Positions 16,410-24,628 of a stretch of DNA of 64,000 nt are shown here, piece by piece. How positions within the stretch are numbered: position 1 is the first letter of the stretch; each line of letters begins with the position of its first letter. The notes below the pieces were generated by a model. That model was not told the origin of the DNA and did not search any database. It was given only the letters and a program-made list of their open reading frames with translations. The stretch covers positions 1 through 64,000 of the forward strand of contig NZ_JGYN01000004.1 in NCBI RefSeq assembly GCF_000741165.1. Reading direction: 5' to 3'. Source of the stretch: Bifidobacterium biavatii DSM 23969 (lineage in GTDB: Bacteria; Actinomycetota; Actinomycetes; Actinomycetales; Bifidobacteriaceae). A program made the translations under genes and the position numbers.

Positions 16410-17600
16410 ATGTCTTCTTCGACGCATCATGCGCATTCCGCGGCCGCCAGCACGGTCGTTCCCGCAGTCAATTCCACGGTCTCCCCCGCCATCGTTCCGA
16501 CGGTCGCCCCGGCCGCATCCGCAGCAACCGACGCGCCCTCGGCCGCGCCGGCGCTGCCGCAATCGTTCACCATCGGCGACGCAGCCGGTCTCGCCGTCAC
16601 CGTCACCGACTACGGCGCCCGTCTCATGGCCGTGACCGTGCCGGGTCGCGGCGGCCGCGCAACAAACGTGCTGCTCGGCCGTCCGACCGCCGCGGACTAT
16701 CTCACCGACGACTGCTATCTCGGCGCGATCATCGGACGCAACGCGAACCGCATCGCCGACGCGACGTGCGTCATCGACGGCGCCGTCTGCCATCCGGTCG
16801 CCAACGAGGGCACGAACAACGTGCACAGCGGACCGAACGGCTACGATCGGCGGCTATGGGCCGTCGCGGATCGCAGCGAACGCTCGCTCACGCTGGTGCT
16901 GCATTCGCCGGACGGCGATCAGGGCTTCCCCGGCGCCATGGACGTGCGCGTGCGCTACGAAGTCGACAACATGACGCTCCGCTGCGACATCGACGCCGAA
17001 TGCACGCGCAGCACTATCGCCAACATGACCAGCCACGCCTACTGGAATCTCGCCGGCGAGTCAAGCGGCGACATACTCGACCAAATATTGACCATCCCGA
17101 CCGACCGCTACTGTCCCACGGACGAACGGTTCATTCCGCTTGCCTGCGAGCCGGTCGACGGCACGCCCATGGACTTCCGCGCGCCAAAACGCATCGGCGA
17201 CGCCATGCGGGCCGGATTCGAGGCCGGCGACGCGCAGCTCGCCGCCGCGCGCGGCTACAATCACGCGTTCGTGTTCGAGGACGCGCACGGGCAATTGCCG
17301 CACGCAACCTCCCTCAACCCCCGCACCGGGCTGCGCACGGTCGCGGTCGCGGCAAGCGAACGCACCGGCATTCGCATGACCGTGCTGTCGAACGCGCCGA
17401 GCGTGCTGCTGTACAGCGCCGGGTTCCTGGACGGCGTGCCCGGCACCGGCGGCCGAACGTATTGCCCGGCGGCCGGGTACGCGCTGGAACCCGGATTCGT
17501 GCCGAACGCCGTCAACAACGCTTCCGAACGCTCGCCGCTGCTGCCGGCCGGCAGCCACTATCATCTGGCGATCCGTTGGCGGTTTGACGCGGTCGGCTGA
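16410..17600 (+). CDS. galM: Aldose 1-epimerase (galactose mutarotase)
   Basis: This enzyme interconverts alpha and beta anomers of galactose or glucose, feeding galactose released by the neighbouring galactosidases into the Leloir or bifid pathway. The 396-residue product has the GalM fold from about residue 52: VTDYGARLMAV, the NRIADA loop, the TSHAYWNLAGE motif with the catalytic acid His, and GYALEPGFVPNAVN with the catalytic base Glu region. The first 50 residues are Ala/Ser/Pro-rich and unlike the family; no convincing ribosome-binding site precedes the ATG at 16410, so the true start could be different, but no other in-frame ATG or GTG lies before the conserved part. Confidence 0.85.
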   Translation: MSSSTHHAHSAAASTVVPAVNSTVSPAIVPTVAPAASAATDAPSAAPALPQSFTIGDAAGLAVTVTDYGARLMAVTVPGRGGRATNVLLGRPTAADYLTDDCYLGAIIGRNANRIADATCVIDGAVCHPVANEGTNNVHSGPNGYDRRLWAVADRSERSLTLVLHSPDGDQGFPGAMDVRVRYEVDNMTLRCDIDAECTRSTIANMTSHAYWNLAGESSGDILDQILTIPTDRYCPTDERFIPLACEPVDGTPMDFRAPKRIGDAMRAGFEAGDAQLAAARGYNHAFVFEDAHGQLPHATSLNPRTGLRTVAVAASERTGIRMTVLSNAPSVLLYSAGFLDGVPGTGGRTYCPAAGYALEPGFVPNAVNNASERSPLLPAGSHYHLAIRWRFDAVG

Positions 17601-17693
17601 AATCGCGCCGAGCCATATCGCATCGGACCATATCGCGCCGGGCCATGGCGGAACCGTCGTGCCGGGCCATATCACGGTTTCATCACCCTCATC

Positions 17694-17836
17694 TCGCAGT
17701 TGTAGGTCCCCGACAGACGAATACGCCCTGGATCGGCGCGGAATGATCTGCCCCTGCCATTGGAAAATCAAGGGTTTTCAATCTCCGGTGGGCAGGCGAC
17801 GTCCGTTCGCCGCCGATCAGGGACCTACAACTGCGA
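17694..17836. mobile_element. MITE-like 143-bp element with 17-bp terminal inverted repeats
   Basis: TCGCAGTTGTAGGTCCC at 17694-17710 is repeated exactly in inverse at 17820-17836. Inside, further inverted matches (GATCGGCG and CTGCCC with their complements) allow the whole unit to fold. It carries no gene and lies between convergent galM and the GH36 gene. It could be a miniature inverted-repeat element or a bidirectional terminator region. Confidence 0.6.
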
Positions 17837-17907
17837 AATGCCCTGTGTAGGCGGGACAACCTTGCGGCCATCCCGCCCTCACAGGGCCGATTCCCGACGA
17901 TCGGCGA

Positions 17908-20139
17908 TCACACGCGGTCGACGAGGTAGACGCGCGAGGCGAAATCCGGGCCGAGATCGGTGTCGTCGATGCCGATGTGCATGAGTTCGCCGCCGGTGCG
18001 CGTCGCGTCGAACTTGCCGTCGGAGGAGACGATGTGGTACGAGGCGGTTTCGTCGAGGCCGCGCATCAGCAGGCGCGACTTGGGCCGGTTTGGCACGCCG
18101 AGGATCACGTAGTCGCCGACGATCGCGTGCGCACGATCGGCCGACACGCTCATCCACGCGGCCTGACGGTGGTCGTACGGCGCGCGCAGACGGTACAGGT
18201 CGCCGTTGTGCAGCAGCGACGCGTGCTCTTTGAAGAACGCGACCTGCTTGGCGATCTCGTCAAGATCGGACTCGGGTACGCTGGTCAGGTCCATTTCGTA
18301 GCCGAACGTGCCGAACATGGCCACGTTGGCGCGCGTGGCGAGGGACTCAGAACGGCCGGTCTGGTGGTTCGGCGTGATGGACACGTGCGCGCCCATCGTG
18401 GCGACCGGGAAGAAGTAGCTGGTGCCATACTGGATCGACAGGCGTTCGATCGCGTCGGTGTCGTCGCTGGTCCACGCCTGCGGCGAATACGCGAGGATGC
18501 CGTAGTCGAAGCGGGATCCGCCGGACGCGCAGCCTTCGATGATGAGGTCGGGGAACGCGGCGAACAGGCGCTCGTACAGCGCGTACACGCCGAGGATGTA
18601 GCGGTGCATGATCTCGCCCTGGTGCTCGGCGCCGCGCGTCGCGTCGAACGCTTCGGAGATGAAGCGGTTCATGTCCCACTTGATGTAGGCCACGTTCGCG
18701 GTCGAGAGGATCGCGTGCATCTGGCCGTAGATGTTGTCGACGACGGCCGGGTTGGCGAAGTTGAGCACGTACTGGTTGCGGTAGACGGACTGGCCGCGGC
18801 CGGGCGTGGCGATGATCCAGTCGGGGTGGGCGCGGTACAGGCCGGAGTCCTTGTTGGTCATTTCCGGCTCGAACCACAGGCCGAAGTCCATGCCGAGCGC
18901 GTTGATTTTGCGCGCGATGCCGGCGATGCCCTCGGGCAGGCGGTCCGGATTGGCCACCCAGTCGCCGAGGCCTGCCCGGTCGGACGTGCGCGCGCCGAAC
19001 CAGCCGTCGTCGAGCACGAACAGTTCGATGCCGGCCTTCTTGGCGAGGCCCGCGAGTTCGAGCAGTTTGTCTTCGGTGAAGTCGAAGTACGTGGCCTCCC
19101 AGTTGTTGATGAGCACCGGGCGTTCGCGGCGCGCCCACTGCGGGCGCTGCAGGTGGTCGAGCACGATGCGATGGAAGCTTTGGCTCAGCGCGTTGAGGCC
19201 GTTGCCCGTGTAGTCGAGCAGCGCTTCGGGCGTGGCGAATTCGTCGCCGGGGCCGAGCGCCCACTGGAATCCGAGCGGGTTGATGCCGAGCTGGAGTCTG
19301 GTCGCGCCGTACGTGTCGACTTCGGCGTGCAGGTCGAAGTTGCCGGAGTAGACGAACGCGAGGCCGAACGCTTCGCCCGCGTCCTCGGTGGTGGCGGGCC
19401 GCGCGAAGATCGCGTTGGGGCTGAAGTACGGGCCGCTTGCGCCGCGCAGCGATTCGATCTGCTGGATGCCGGGGTGCAGCGGCTGCGTGTGCGGCTCGCG
19501 TTCGCGCGCCCACGCGCCGGTGAATTCGGTCATCGTGTAGTCGCTGTCGGGCAGGTCGAGGCTGAGGCTGGCGGCGCGTTCCAGCGTGAGCTGCTGGTCG
19601 CCGTCGTTGCGGATGACGGCGCTGCGCGCGATGACCGGTTCGTCGCGGAAGATCGTGTACCGCAGCGTGACGGCGAGACCGATGAGCTCGTCCCTGAGTT
19701 CGATGGACAGCGTCGCGGCCTCGTCCGCGGCCGCGTGCGTGGACGGCATGCCAGCCAGTGCGGGCTTGCCGCCGGCGATCGTGTGGCCGACGTAGCGCAG
19801 GTCGGTGACGTGCGATCCGTTCGGCTGGCCGACTTCGATGGCCGGGTGGCGGTAGTCGCCGCGGCCGAATTCGGGGTAGGCGAAGCGCTCGTGTTCGGCG
19901 TAGCGCGACGCGCCCTCCTCCACGGTGGACGACTGGACGCGGAAGCGATCGTCGACGAGGTAGCCGAAGTCGCCTGCCGCGGGCACGGCCGCGCCGGTGT
20001 ACAGGTTGACGAGCTTGCCTTCGAGCACGCCGAGGATGACGCTGACCTGCCCGTTGTGCAGGTGGAACTGGACGGGCGCCTGGCTTGCGGGGTCGGCGTT
20101 GACGGTGATGAGGTTGGGGAACGACTGCGGTTCAGCCAT
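17908..20139 (-). CDS. aga: GH36 alpha-galactosidase
   Basis: This cytoplasmic enzyme releases alpha-1,6-linked galactose from melibiose, raffinose and stachyose. It is 743 residues long, as expected for group I GH36. A beta-sandwich N-terminal domain (about 1-330) is followed by a TIM barrel. INNWEATYFDF near 344-354 and LDDGWFGAR near 376-384 shape the pocket. Asp489 in YIKWDMNR is the nucleophile and Asp559 in WTSDDTD the acid/base. No signal peptide is present. ATG 20139 follows CAGGAG. The gene has its own operator-like palindrome at 20247-20264 and is transcribed away from it. The symbol is a functional name. Confidence 0.92.
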   Translation of the reverse strand: MAEPQSFPNLITVNADPASQAPVQFHLHNGQVSVILGVLEGKLVNLYTGAAVPAAGDFGYLVDDRFRVQSSTVEEGASRYAEHERFAYPEFGRGDYRHPAIEVGQPNGSHVTDLRYVGHTIAGGKPALAGMPSTHAAADEAATLSIELRDELIGLAVTLRYTIFRDEPVIARSAVIRNDGDQQLTLERAASLSLDLPDSDYTMTEFTGAWAREREPHTQPLHPGIQQIESLRGASGPYFSPNAIFARPATTEDAGEAFGLAFVYSGNFDLHAEVDTYGATRLQLGINPLGFQWALGPGDEFATPEALLDYTGNGLNALSQSFHRIVLDHLQRPQWARRERPVLINNWEATYFDFTEDKLLELAGLAKKAGIELFVLDDGWFGARTSDRAGLGDWVANPDRLPEGIAGIARKINALGMDFGLWFEPEMTNKDSGLYRAHPDWIIATPGRGQSVYRNQYVLNFANPAVVDNIYGQMHAILSTANVAYIKWDMNRFISEAFDATRGAEHQGEIMHRYILGVYALYERLFAAFPDLIIEGCASGGSRFDYGILAYSPQAWTSDDTDAIERLSIQYGTSYFFPVATMGAHVSITPNHQTGRSESLATRANVAMFGTFGYEMDLTSVPESDLDEIAKQVAFFKEHASLLHNGDLYRLRAPYDHRQAAWMSVSADRAHAIVGDYVILGVPNRPKSRLLMRGLDETASYHIVSSDGKFDATRTGGELMHIGIDDTDLGPDFASRVYLVDRV

Positions 20140-20246
20140 GGCTTCGATGCTCCTGAGATGATGTCGCTGAGTGTCTCTGGTTACGCGCGCCGCCACCGCC
20201 GTTCGGCACCGGCACGCCATTCGCACCCCAGTCTAGGACCACCCCA

Positions 20247-20264
20247 AGAGTTAACGATAACTCT
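20247..20264. promoter_or_regulatory. Operator-like palindrome upstream of the GH36 gene
   Basis: AGAGTTAACGATAACTCT has seven-base arms around ACGA. It lies 108 bases upstream of the GH36 ATG. The GTTA half-sites and size suit a LacI/GalR-type repressor. No regulator gene is adjacent. Confidence 0.5.
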
Positions 20265-20271
20265 GCGCGAA

Positions 20272-21756
20272 TCACTCGCCGCGATGGTCGACCGCGATCG
20301 CGTCGAGGCGGGCGCGGAAGCGCGGCCAGTCGGTCTTCATCGCGGTCAGGAGCTTGCGGTTCGGGACCTCGTCGATCGGAATCCACTCGATCTTCATGCT
20401 CTCGTCGTCGTTCGCGCGAGGAGTCACCGTGTGCCCCGGCTTCTCGAACGCGAACACCGTGGTGTACGCCCACGTGCCGTGGTCCTCGCGGTAGGAGCCG
20501 ACCACCTCGATATCCTCCGGCGTAATGTTCGCCTCCTCGTAGCTTTCGCGCAGCGCGCCCTCGATCGGCGACTCGCCGTCCGCGGTGGCGCCGCCCGGAA
20601 TGCCCCACGTGCCGCCCTCGGCGCTCCACGCGGCGCGGTGCTGCATCACCACGTCGGTCACGTTGCCGGCCGCGTCGCGCCGGGCCAGCAGCACGCCGGA
20701 CGCACCGTTCGTGCCCCAGTGCCGGCGCCCGCACGCGCAGTCGATCCATCCGTCGCCCGGCTGGTGCACGTTCTCCTTGGGCGGGGTCAGCCCGCGCGGA
20801 TCGGCCTTGTCCGACGGGAACAATTCGCCGCGATCCACGTTCCACAGATCGGTCCATTCCACGCCGAGCTCGCCGGTCAGACGGCGCAGCAGCGGCAGGC
20901 TGATGCCGATAATGCCGTGCGGATCGCCCTCGATCGAGTCGATGAACGCGCCACCGAAGCCCTCCAGCGTGAACGATCCCGCCACCTCGAGCGGCTCGCC
21001 GGTCGCCAGATAGCGTTCGATGTCCAGGTCGGAATAATCGCAGAAGTGGATCTTCGCATAGCTCGTGCCGCGCACCGCACGACCGGACGCGAAGTCGATC
21101 AGGCAGTGGCCGGTCCACAGTTCGCCGGTGCGCCCACGCATCGCCTTGAGCCGTTCGCGCGCCACGTCGACGCTGTGCGGCTTGCCATAGCATTCGCCGT
21201 CGAACAGGAACATCGAATCGCAGCCGACGATCAGCGGGCCGACTTCGGCGCGTGTGAGTCCCGGCTGCATGGCGACGACGTTCGAGATCGGCTCGGCGAC
21301 CGTCGGCACGTCCACGCCGGAGAAGTCGCGCGTCGTCGCGTTCGCGTCGTCGCCGGCCGCCGACTTGCCCATGTCGGGAGTGCCGGCCGCAGCCACGGCC
21401 CCCGGCACGTCGTCGACGGACACGGTTCCGTCGGCCGAATCGTCGCGTTCCGTTTCCCGCGCGAGCTGCGCGGACTGCAACGGGTAGGCGATCACGCGCT
21501 CGCCGGTCGCCGCGGCGGCCGCGTCGGCCACGTGGCGATACGCCTGATACACGGCGTGCGCTTTGGCCGAGGCGAGGATGAGCACGCGCTTGTCGACGGT
21601 AAGCGTCTCCACGTCGACGCCCTCCTCGCGCGCGGCGGCGGCCAGTGCGGCCGGCTCGTCGACGTGCGAGACGCGGATGGTCGGACAGATGCCGGCCGAG
21701 TACAGCACGTCGCGGCGCGGCTTCGACTTGGATGCGAGAATCAGCGGAATGGACAT
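20272..21756 (-). CDS. Maf nucleotide pyrophosphatase fused to a NUDIX hydrolase
   Basis: This 494-residue protein joins two house-cleaning nucleotide hydrolases. The N-terminal Maf domain (about 1-290) starts with the family signature ASKSKPRR near 8-15, which binds phosphate, and has VGCDSM near 180. Maf proteins hydrolyse modified or canonical nucleoside triphosphates. A variable, Asp/Ala/Thr-rich insert of about 70 residues interrupts Maf near 95-165. The C-terminal NUDIX domain has the box GxxxxxE...REsyEEaN near 388-411, with Asn in place of the usual Gly. A CACGRRHWG motif (possible metal site) precedes it. The start is ATG 21756. It follows thrB on the same strand, with a hairpin between them. 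Confidence 0.85.
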   Translation of the reverse strand: MSIPLILASKSKPRRDVLYSAGICPTIRVSHVDEPAALAAAAREEGVDVETLTVDKRVLILASAKAHAVYQAYRHVADAAAAATGERVIAYPLQSAQLARETERDDSADGTVSVDDVPGAVAAAGTPDMGKSAAGDDANATTRDFSGVDVPTVAEPISNVVAMQPGLTRAEVGPLIVGCDSMFLFDGECYGKPHSVDVARERLKAMRGRTGELWTGHCLIDFASGRAVRGTSYAKIHFCDYSDLDIERYLATGEPLEVAGSFTLEGFGGAFIDSIEGDPHGIIGISLPLLRRLTGELGVEWTDLWNVDRGELFPSDKADPRGLTPPKENVHQPGDGWIDCACGRRHWGTNGASGVLLARRDAAGNVTDVVMQHRAAWSAEGGTWGIPGGATADGESPIEGALRESYEEANITPEDIEVVGSYREDHGTWAYTTVFAFEKPGHTVTPRANDDESMKIEWIPIDEVPNRKLLTAMKTDWPRFRARLDAIAVDHRGE

Positions 21757-21800
21757 GACTGGCCTCACTTTTCGCTTGGAAAACGCTCGGAATAATCAGA

Positions 21801-21836
21801 CCGGGGCGCGACCCGCACCAACGGACCGCGCCCCGG
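21801..21836 (-). terminator. GC-rich hairpin after thrB
   Basis: CCGGGGCGCG and CGCGCCCCGG form an exact ten-base stem between the thrB stop and the Maf-NUDIX start. The following bases on the minus strand are A+T-rich but lack a clean T-run. Confidence 0.6.
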
Positions 21837-21863
21837 GTTCTCCAGCCATGCTACCGCACGCGA

Positions 21864-22862
21864 TTACTTGCGCTCGATTTCCACGCCCTTGGCGTTGACG
21901 GTCGGGTGCAGCACGCGCCAGTGGCCGTCGGACAGGCGGTCGCCGGCCACATGCTCAATGGCTTCGGCCTCGTCGCCGTAGTGCAGCACGAGCACGCACG
22001 GGCCGGCACCGGACACCATGGCCGCGTAGCCGCGGGAGCGCAGGGCTTTGATGAGCTCCCACGAGGGGGCCATGAGGTCCTTGCGGTACGGCTGGTGCAG
22101 CCGGTCCTGCGTGGCGGCGAACAGCAGCGCGTTCGGGTCGGAGGACGCGGCAAGCGCGCCCGGGTTCATCGCGGCGGCCATGAGCGCCACGCGCGACACG
22201 TTGAACACGGCGTCCTTGTACGGCACCGCGGCGGGCAGCGCCTCGCGCGCCTTTTCGGTGCTCAGCTCGTAGTCGGGCACGAACACGGCGGTGCGGATCT
22301 TCGGGTCGACGCGGTACTTGACGGTGTGGAAGCCGCCGTGCAGCGGCTCTCCGCCCGGGATTGGCACGGAGCCGACGCCTTCGGCCGTGTCGAAGTTCCA
22401 CGAGACGGTCATGCCGCCGTAGACGGCCGGCGCGACGTTGTCCGGGTGTCCTTCGATCGCGGCGGCCAGTTCAAACACGGCGTCGCGGTTGAGGTCGTCG
22501 TCGTGCGCGAACGCGGCCGCGGCGGCGATGCCGGCGACGATCGCCTCGGCGGACGATCCCATGCCGCGCGCCTGCGGGATGTTGTTGTGTGCTTCGAGGA
22601 TGAAGCCCACACGGCCCAGGCCGAAGGTTTGGCAGGCGCGGCGGAAGGTGGAGACCACCAGATGCGTTTCGTCGCGCGGCAGCGTGTCCTCGCCCTCGCC
22701 GTAGATGAGCACCTGCGCGGCGCGGTTCGACGGGTCGGCGCTCAACGTGAACGTGAGCTCGTCGTGATAGTCGAGCGCGAGGCCGACGGTGTCGAAGCCG
22801 GAGCCCAGATTGGCGCTCGTGGCCGGCACGCTGACCTTGACCTGTCTGCAGATCGGTTCCAT
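21864..22862 (-). CDS. thrB: Homoserine kinase
   Basis: This cytoplasmic GHMP-family enzyme phosphorylates homoserine with ATP for threonine synthesis. The 332-residue product has PATSANLGSGFDTVG at 13-27 (homoserine and nucleotide contacts), the ATP loop PQARGMGSSAEAIVA at 96-110 and the C-terminal GAGPCVLVL segment. Length and motif order are canonical. ATG 22862 is 86 bases after the hom stop, but a strong hairpin with a T-run lies in that gap, so expression after hom may be attenuated. Confidence 0.92.
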   Translation of the reverse strand: MEPICRQVKVSVPATSANLGSGFDTVGLALDYHDELTFTLSADPSNRAAQVLIYGEGEDTLPRDETHLVVSTFRRACQTFGLGRVGFILEAHNNIPQARGMGSSAEAIVAGIAAAAAFAHDDDLNRDAVFELAAAIEGHPDNVAPAVYGGMTVSWNFDTAEGVGSVPIPGGEPLHGGFHTVKYRVDPKIRTAVFVPDYELSTEKAREALPAAVPYKDAVFNVSRVALMAAAMNPGALAASSDPNALLFAATQDRLHQPYRKDLMAPSWELIKALRSRGYAAMVSGAGPCVLVLHYGDEAEAIEHVAGDRLSDGHWRVLHPTVNAKGVEIERK

Positions 22863-22887
22863 GTGTCCCCCTATGAAAAACTGAATC

Positions 22888-22929
22888 GAGCGCCGCGCGA
22901 TGACGTGCTATCGGCCTCGCGCGGCGCTC
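22888..22929 (-). terminator. Intrinsic-terminator-like hairpin between hom and thrB
   Basis: GAGCGCCGCGCGA and its exact complement form a 13-base stem. On the minus strand it is followed seven bases later by GTTTTTC. It lies between two genes normally co-transcribed, so it may be an attenuator or may make thrB depend on read-through or its own promoter. Confidence 0.7.
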
Positions 22930-22948
22930 CCGATGCTGTGGGCGCCCG

Positions 22949-24268
22949 TCAGTCCAGCACGCGCAGGATCGACGGCTCGCCGGTCACGAAGTCGAGCTTG
23001 CGCACGGCTTCAACGGTCTTGCGCAGCGTGACCTCGTCGGTCTGGTGCGTGACGATGCGCAGCTGCTGGATTTCGCCGTCGTAGCCCGGGTCGTTGAGCG
23101 TGGGCTTCAAGTCCTGGTTGACGCCGTTGATGGACACGCCGTTGTCGGCGAATTCCTTGGCGATGGCGGCCAGCACGCCCGGCTTGTCGTGGATGAGGAA
23201 GCGCACAGCGAACGCGGCGCGGCTCGCCTCGATCGGAGCCTTGGGCAGGTTGTTGTACATCGGGATGGTCGGGCCAGTGCAGCCCTGCGCGATGTGGCGC
23301 GCCTCGGCGACCACGTCGCCGACGACGGCGGAGGCGGTCGGCGCGCCGCCCGCGCCGCGGCCGTAGAACATGAGGTCGTCGGCCGCCTCGGCCTTGACGA
23401 AGATCGCGTTGAACGAGCCGTGCACGGAGGCCAGCGGGTGCGTTTCGGGGATGAGCGCCGGGTAGACGCGCGCAGAGACGCCCGCCTCGCCGTTCTCGAC
23501 GACGGCGAGCAGCTTGATGACCTTGTGTTCGGCGGTCGCGGCGGCGATGTCGTCGGCGGTGATCTTGGTAATGCCTTCGACCGACACGTCGTCGATCGTC
23601 ACGTTGGTGTGGAAGCCGAGCGTGGCCATGATGGCGGCCTTGTTCGCCGCGTCGTGGCCCTCGATGTCGCCGGTCGGGTCGGCTTCGGCGTAGCCCCTGG
23701 CCTGTGCGTCCTTGAGCACGTCGTCGAACTGGAGACCCTTGGTGGTCATCTCGTCGAGGATGTAGTTGGTGGTGCCGTTGACGATGCCGAGCATGCTCGT
23801 CACCTTGTCGCCGGCCAGCGATTCGCGCAGCGGCAGTAGGAACGGGATCGCGCCGCCCACGGCCGCCTCGAAGTAGATGTCGACGCCCTTGGCGGCGGCC
23901 GCGTTGTAGATTTCGGGGCCGTACTTGGCCAGCAGCGCCTTGTTGGCGGTCACGACGGACGCACCGGATTCGATCGCGGCCATGACGAACGTGCGGGCCG
24001 CGCCGGTGCCGCCGATGAGCTCGATGACGATGTCGGCGTTCGTGGCGACCTTCATCGTGTCGGTGGTCAGCAGCGACTTGTCGATCCACGGATAGTTCAC
24101 TTCGTCCGGGTCGAGGCAGGCGACGCCGACCAGTTCGATCGGACGACCGATGCGCGCGGCAAGCTCGTCCTTCTGCTCGACGAGCAGGCGCGCGGTCTGC
24201 GATCCTACGGTTCCCGCGCCCAGAAGTCCCACGCGGATGGGGGTTTCGTTCAGCTGTGCCACAAGCAT
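22949..24268 (-). CDS. hom: Homoserine dehydrogenase
   Basis: This enzyme reduces aspartate semialdehyde to homoserine, the branch to threonine and methionine. About 439 residues: Rossmann NAD(P) motif GLLGAGTVGSQTARLL near the N-terminus, the GTTNYIL catalytic-domain motif, DPTGDIEGHDAANK with the active-site acids, and a C-terminal ACT domain (from about 350) for threonine feedback control. The start is uncertain: ATG 24268 is marked, but AAAGGA is better placed for the GTG at 24262. The upstream neighbour is the PTS gene on the opposite strand. Confidence 0.92.
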   Translation of the reverse strand: MLVAQLNETPIRVGLLGAGTVGSQTARLLVEQKDELAARIGRPIELVGVACLDPDEVNYPWIDKSLLTTDTMKVATNADIVIELIGGTGAARTFVMAAIESGASVVTANKALLAKYGPEIYNAAAAKGVDIYFEAAVGGAIPFLLPLRESLAGDKVTSMLGIVNGTTNYILDEMTTKGLQFDDVLKDAQARGYAEADPTGDIEGHDAANKAAIMATLGFHTNVTIDDVSVEGITKITADDIAAATAEHKVIKLLAVVENGEAGVSARVYPALIPETHPLASVHGSFNAIFVKAEAADDLMFYGRGAGGAPTASAVVGDVVAEARHIAQGCTGPTIPMYNNLPKAPIEASRAAFAVRFLIHDKPGVLAAIAKEFADNGVSINGVNQDLKPTLNDPGYDGEIQQLRIVTHQTDEVTLRKTVEAVRKLDFVTGEPSILRVLD

Positions 24269-24628
24269 CCTTTCGGCCAAGTCCGCCGGTCGGCGGCCAT
24301 CACAATTCCTCCACCATCCTACGAACCGAATTCGACACGCCGCAGCGCAACGTTCCTAACTAAAAACATCAGACGTCTGTCCGTCCCCGCTTCCAAGCGC
24401 GAGTAGCCCTCACGGACGTTTAGTTTTCGCGGACGCAATGAGACCGTAAAGAAACTTAACAAAATGTCCCTAAAGTGCGTTCCCAGTGCCGTACCATGGT
24501 TGCTTAGCGATGAAAACCGCTGCGACAAGGTCCGGTACCAACGATGGCGCCAGGCTGTTTGACGACGAACTTCAGCGGCGAACAAAGAAGAAAGACGTCA
24601 TCGCCAAAACCCTCAGAGGGAGGTTGGA
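24269..24628. other. Divergent intergenic region, hom / PTS
   Basis: This 360-base region must hold promoters for hom and the PTS gene. GAGGGAGG just before 24629 is a clear ribosome-binding site. The middle is A+T-richer (TTAACAAAATG near 24458). I see no gene, no repeat and no antiterminator-type RNA structure that I could defend. Confidence 0.4.

Noticed and set aside
17977-21795. An open frame of about 1270 codons on the plus strand
   Set aside because: It runs antisense through the GH36 and Maf-NUDIX genes, both of which have clear catalytic motifs on the minus strand.
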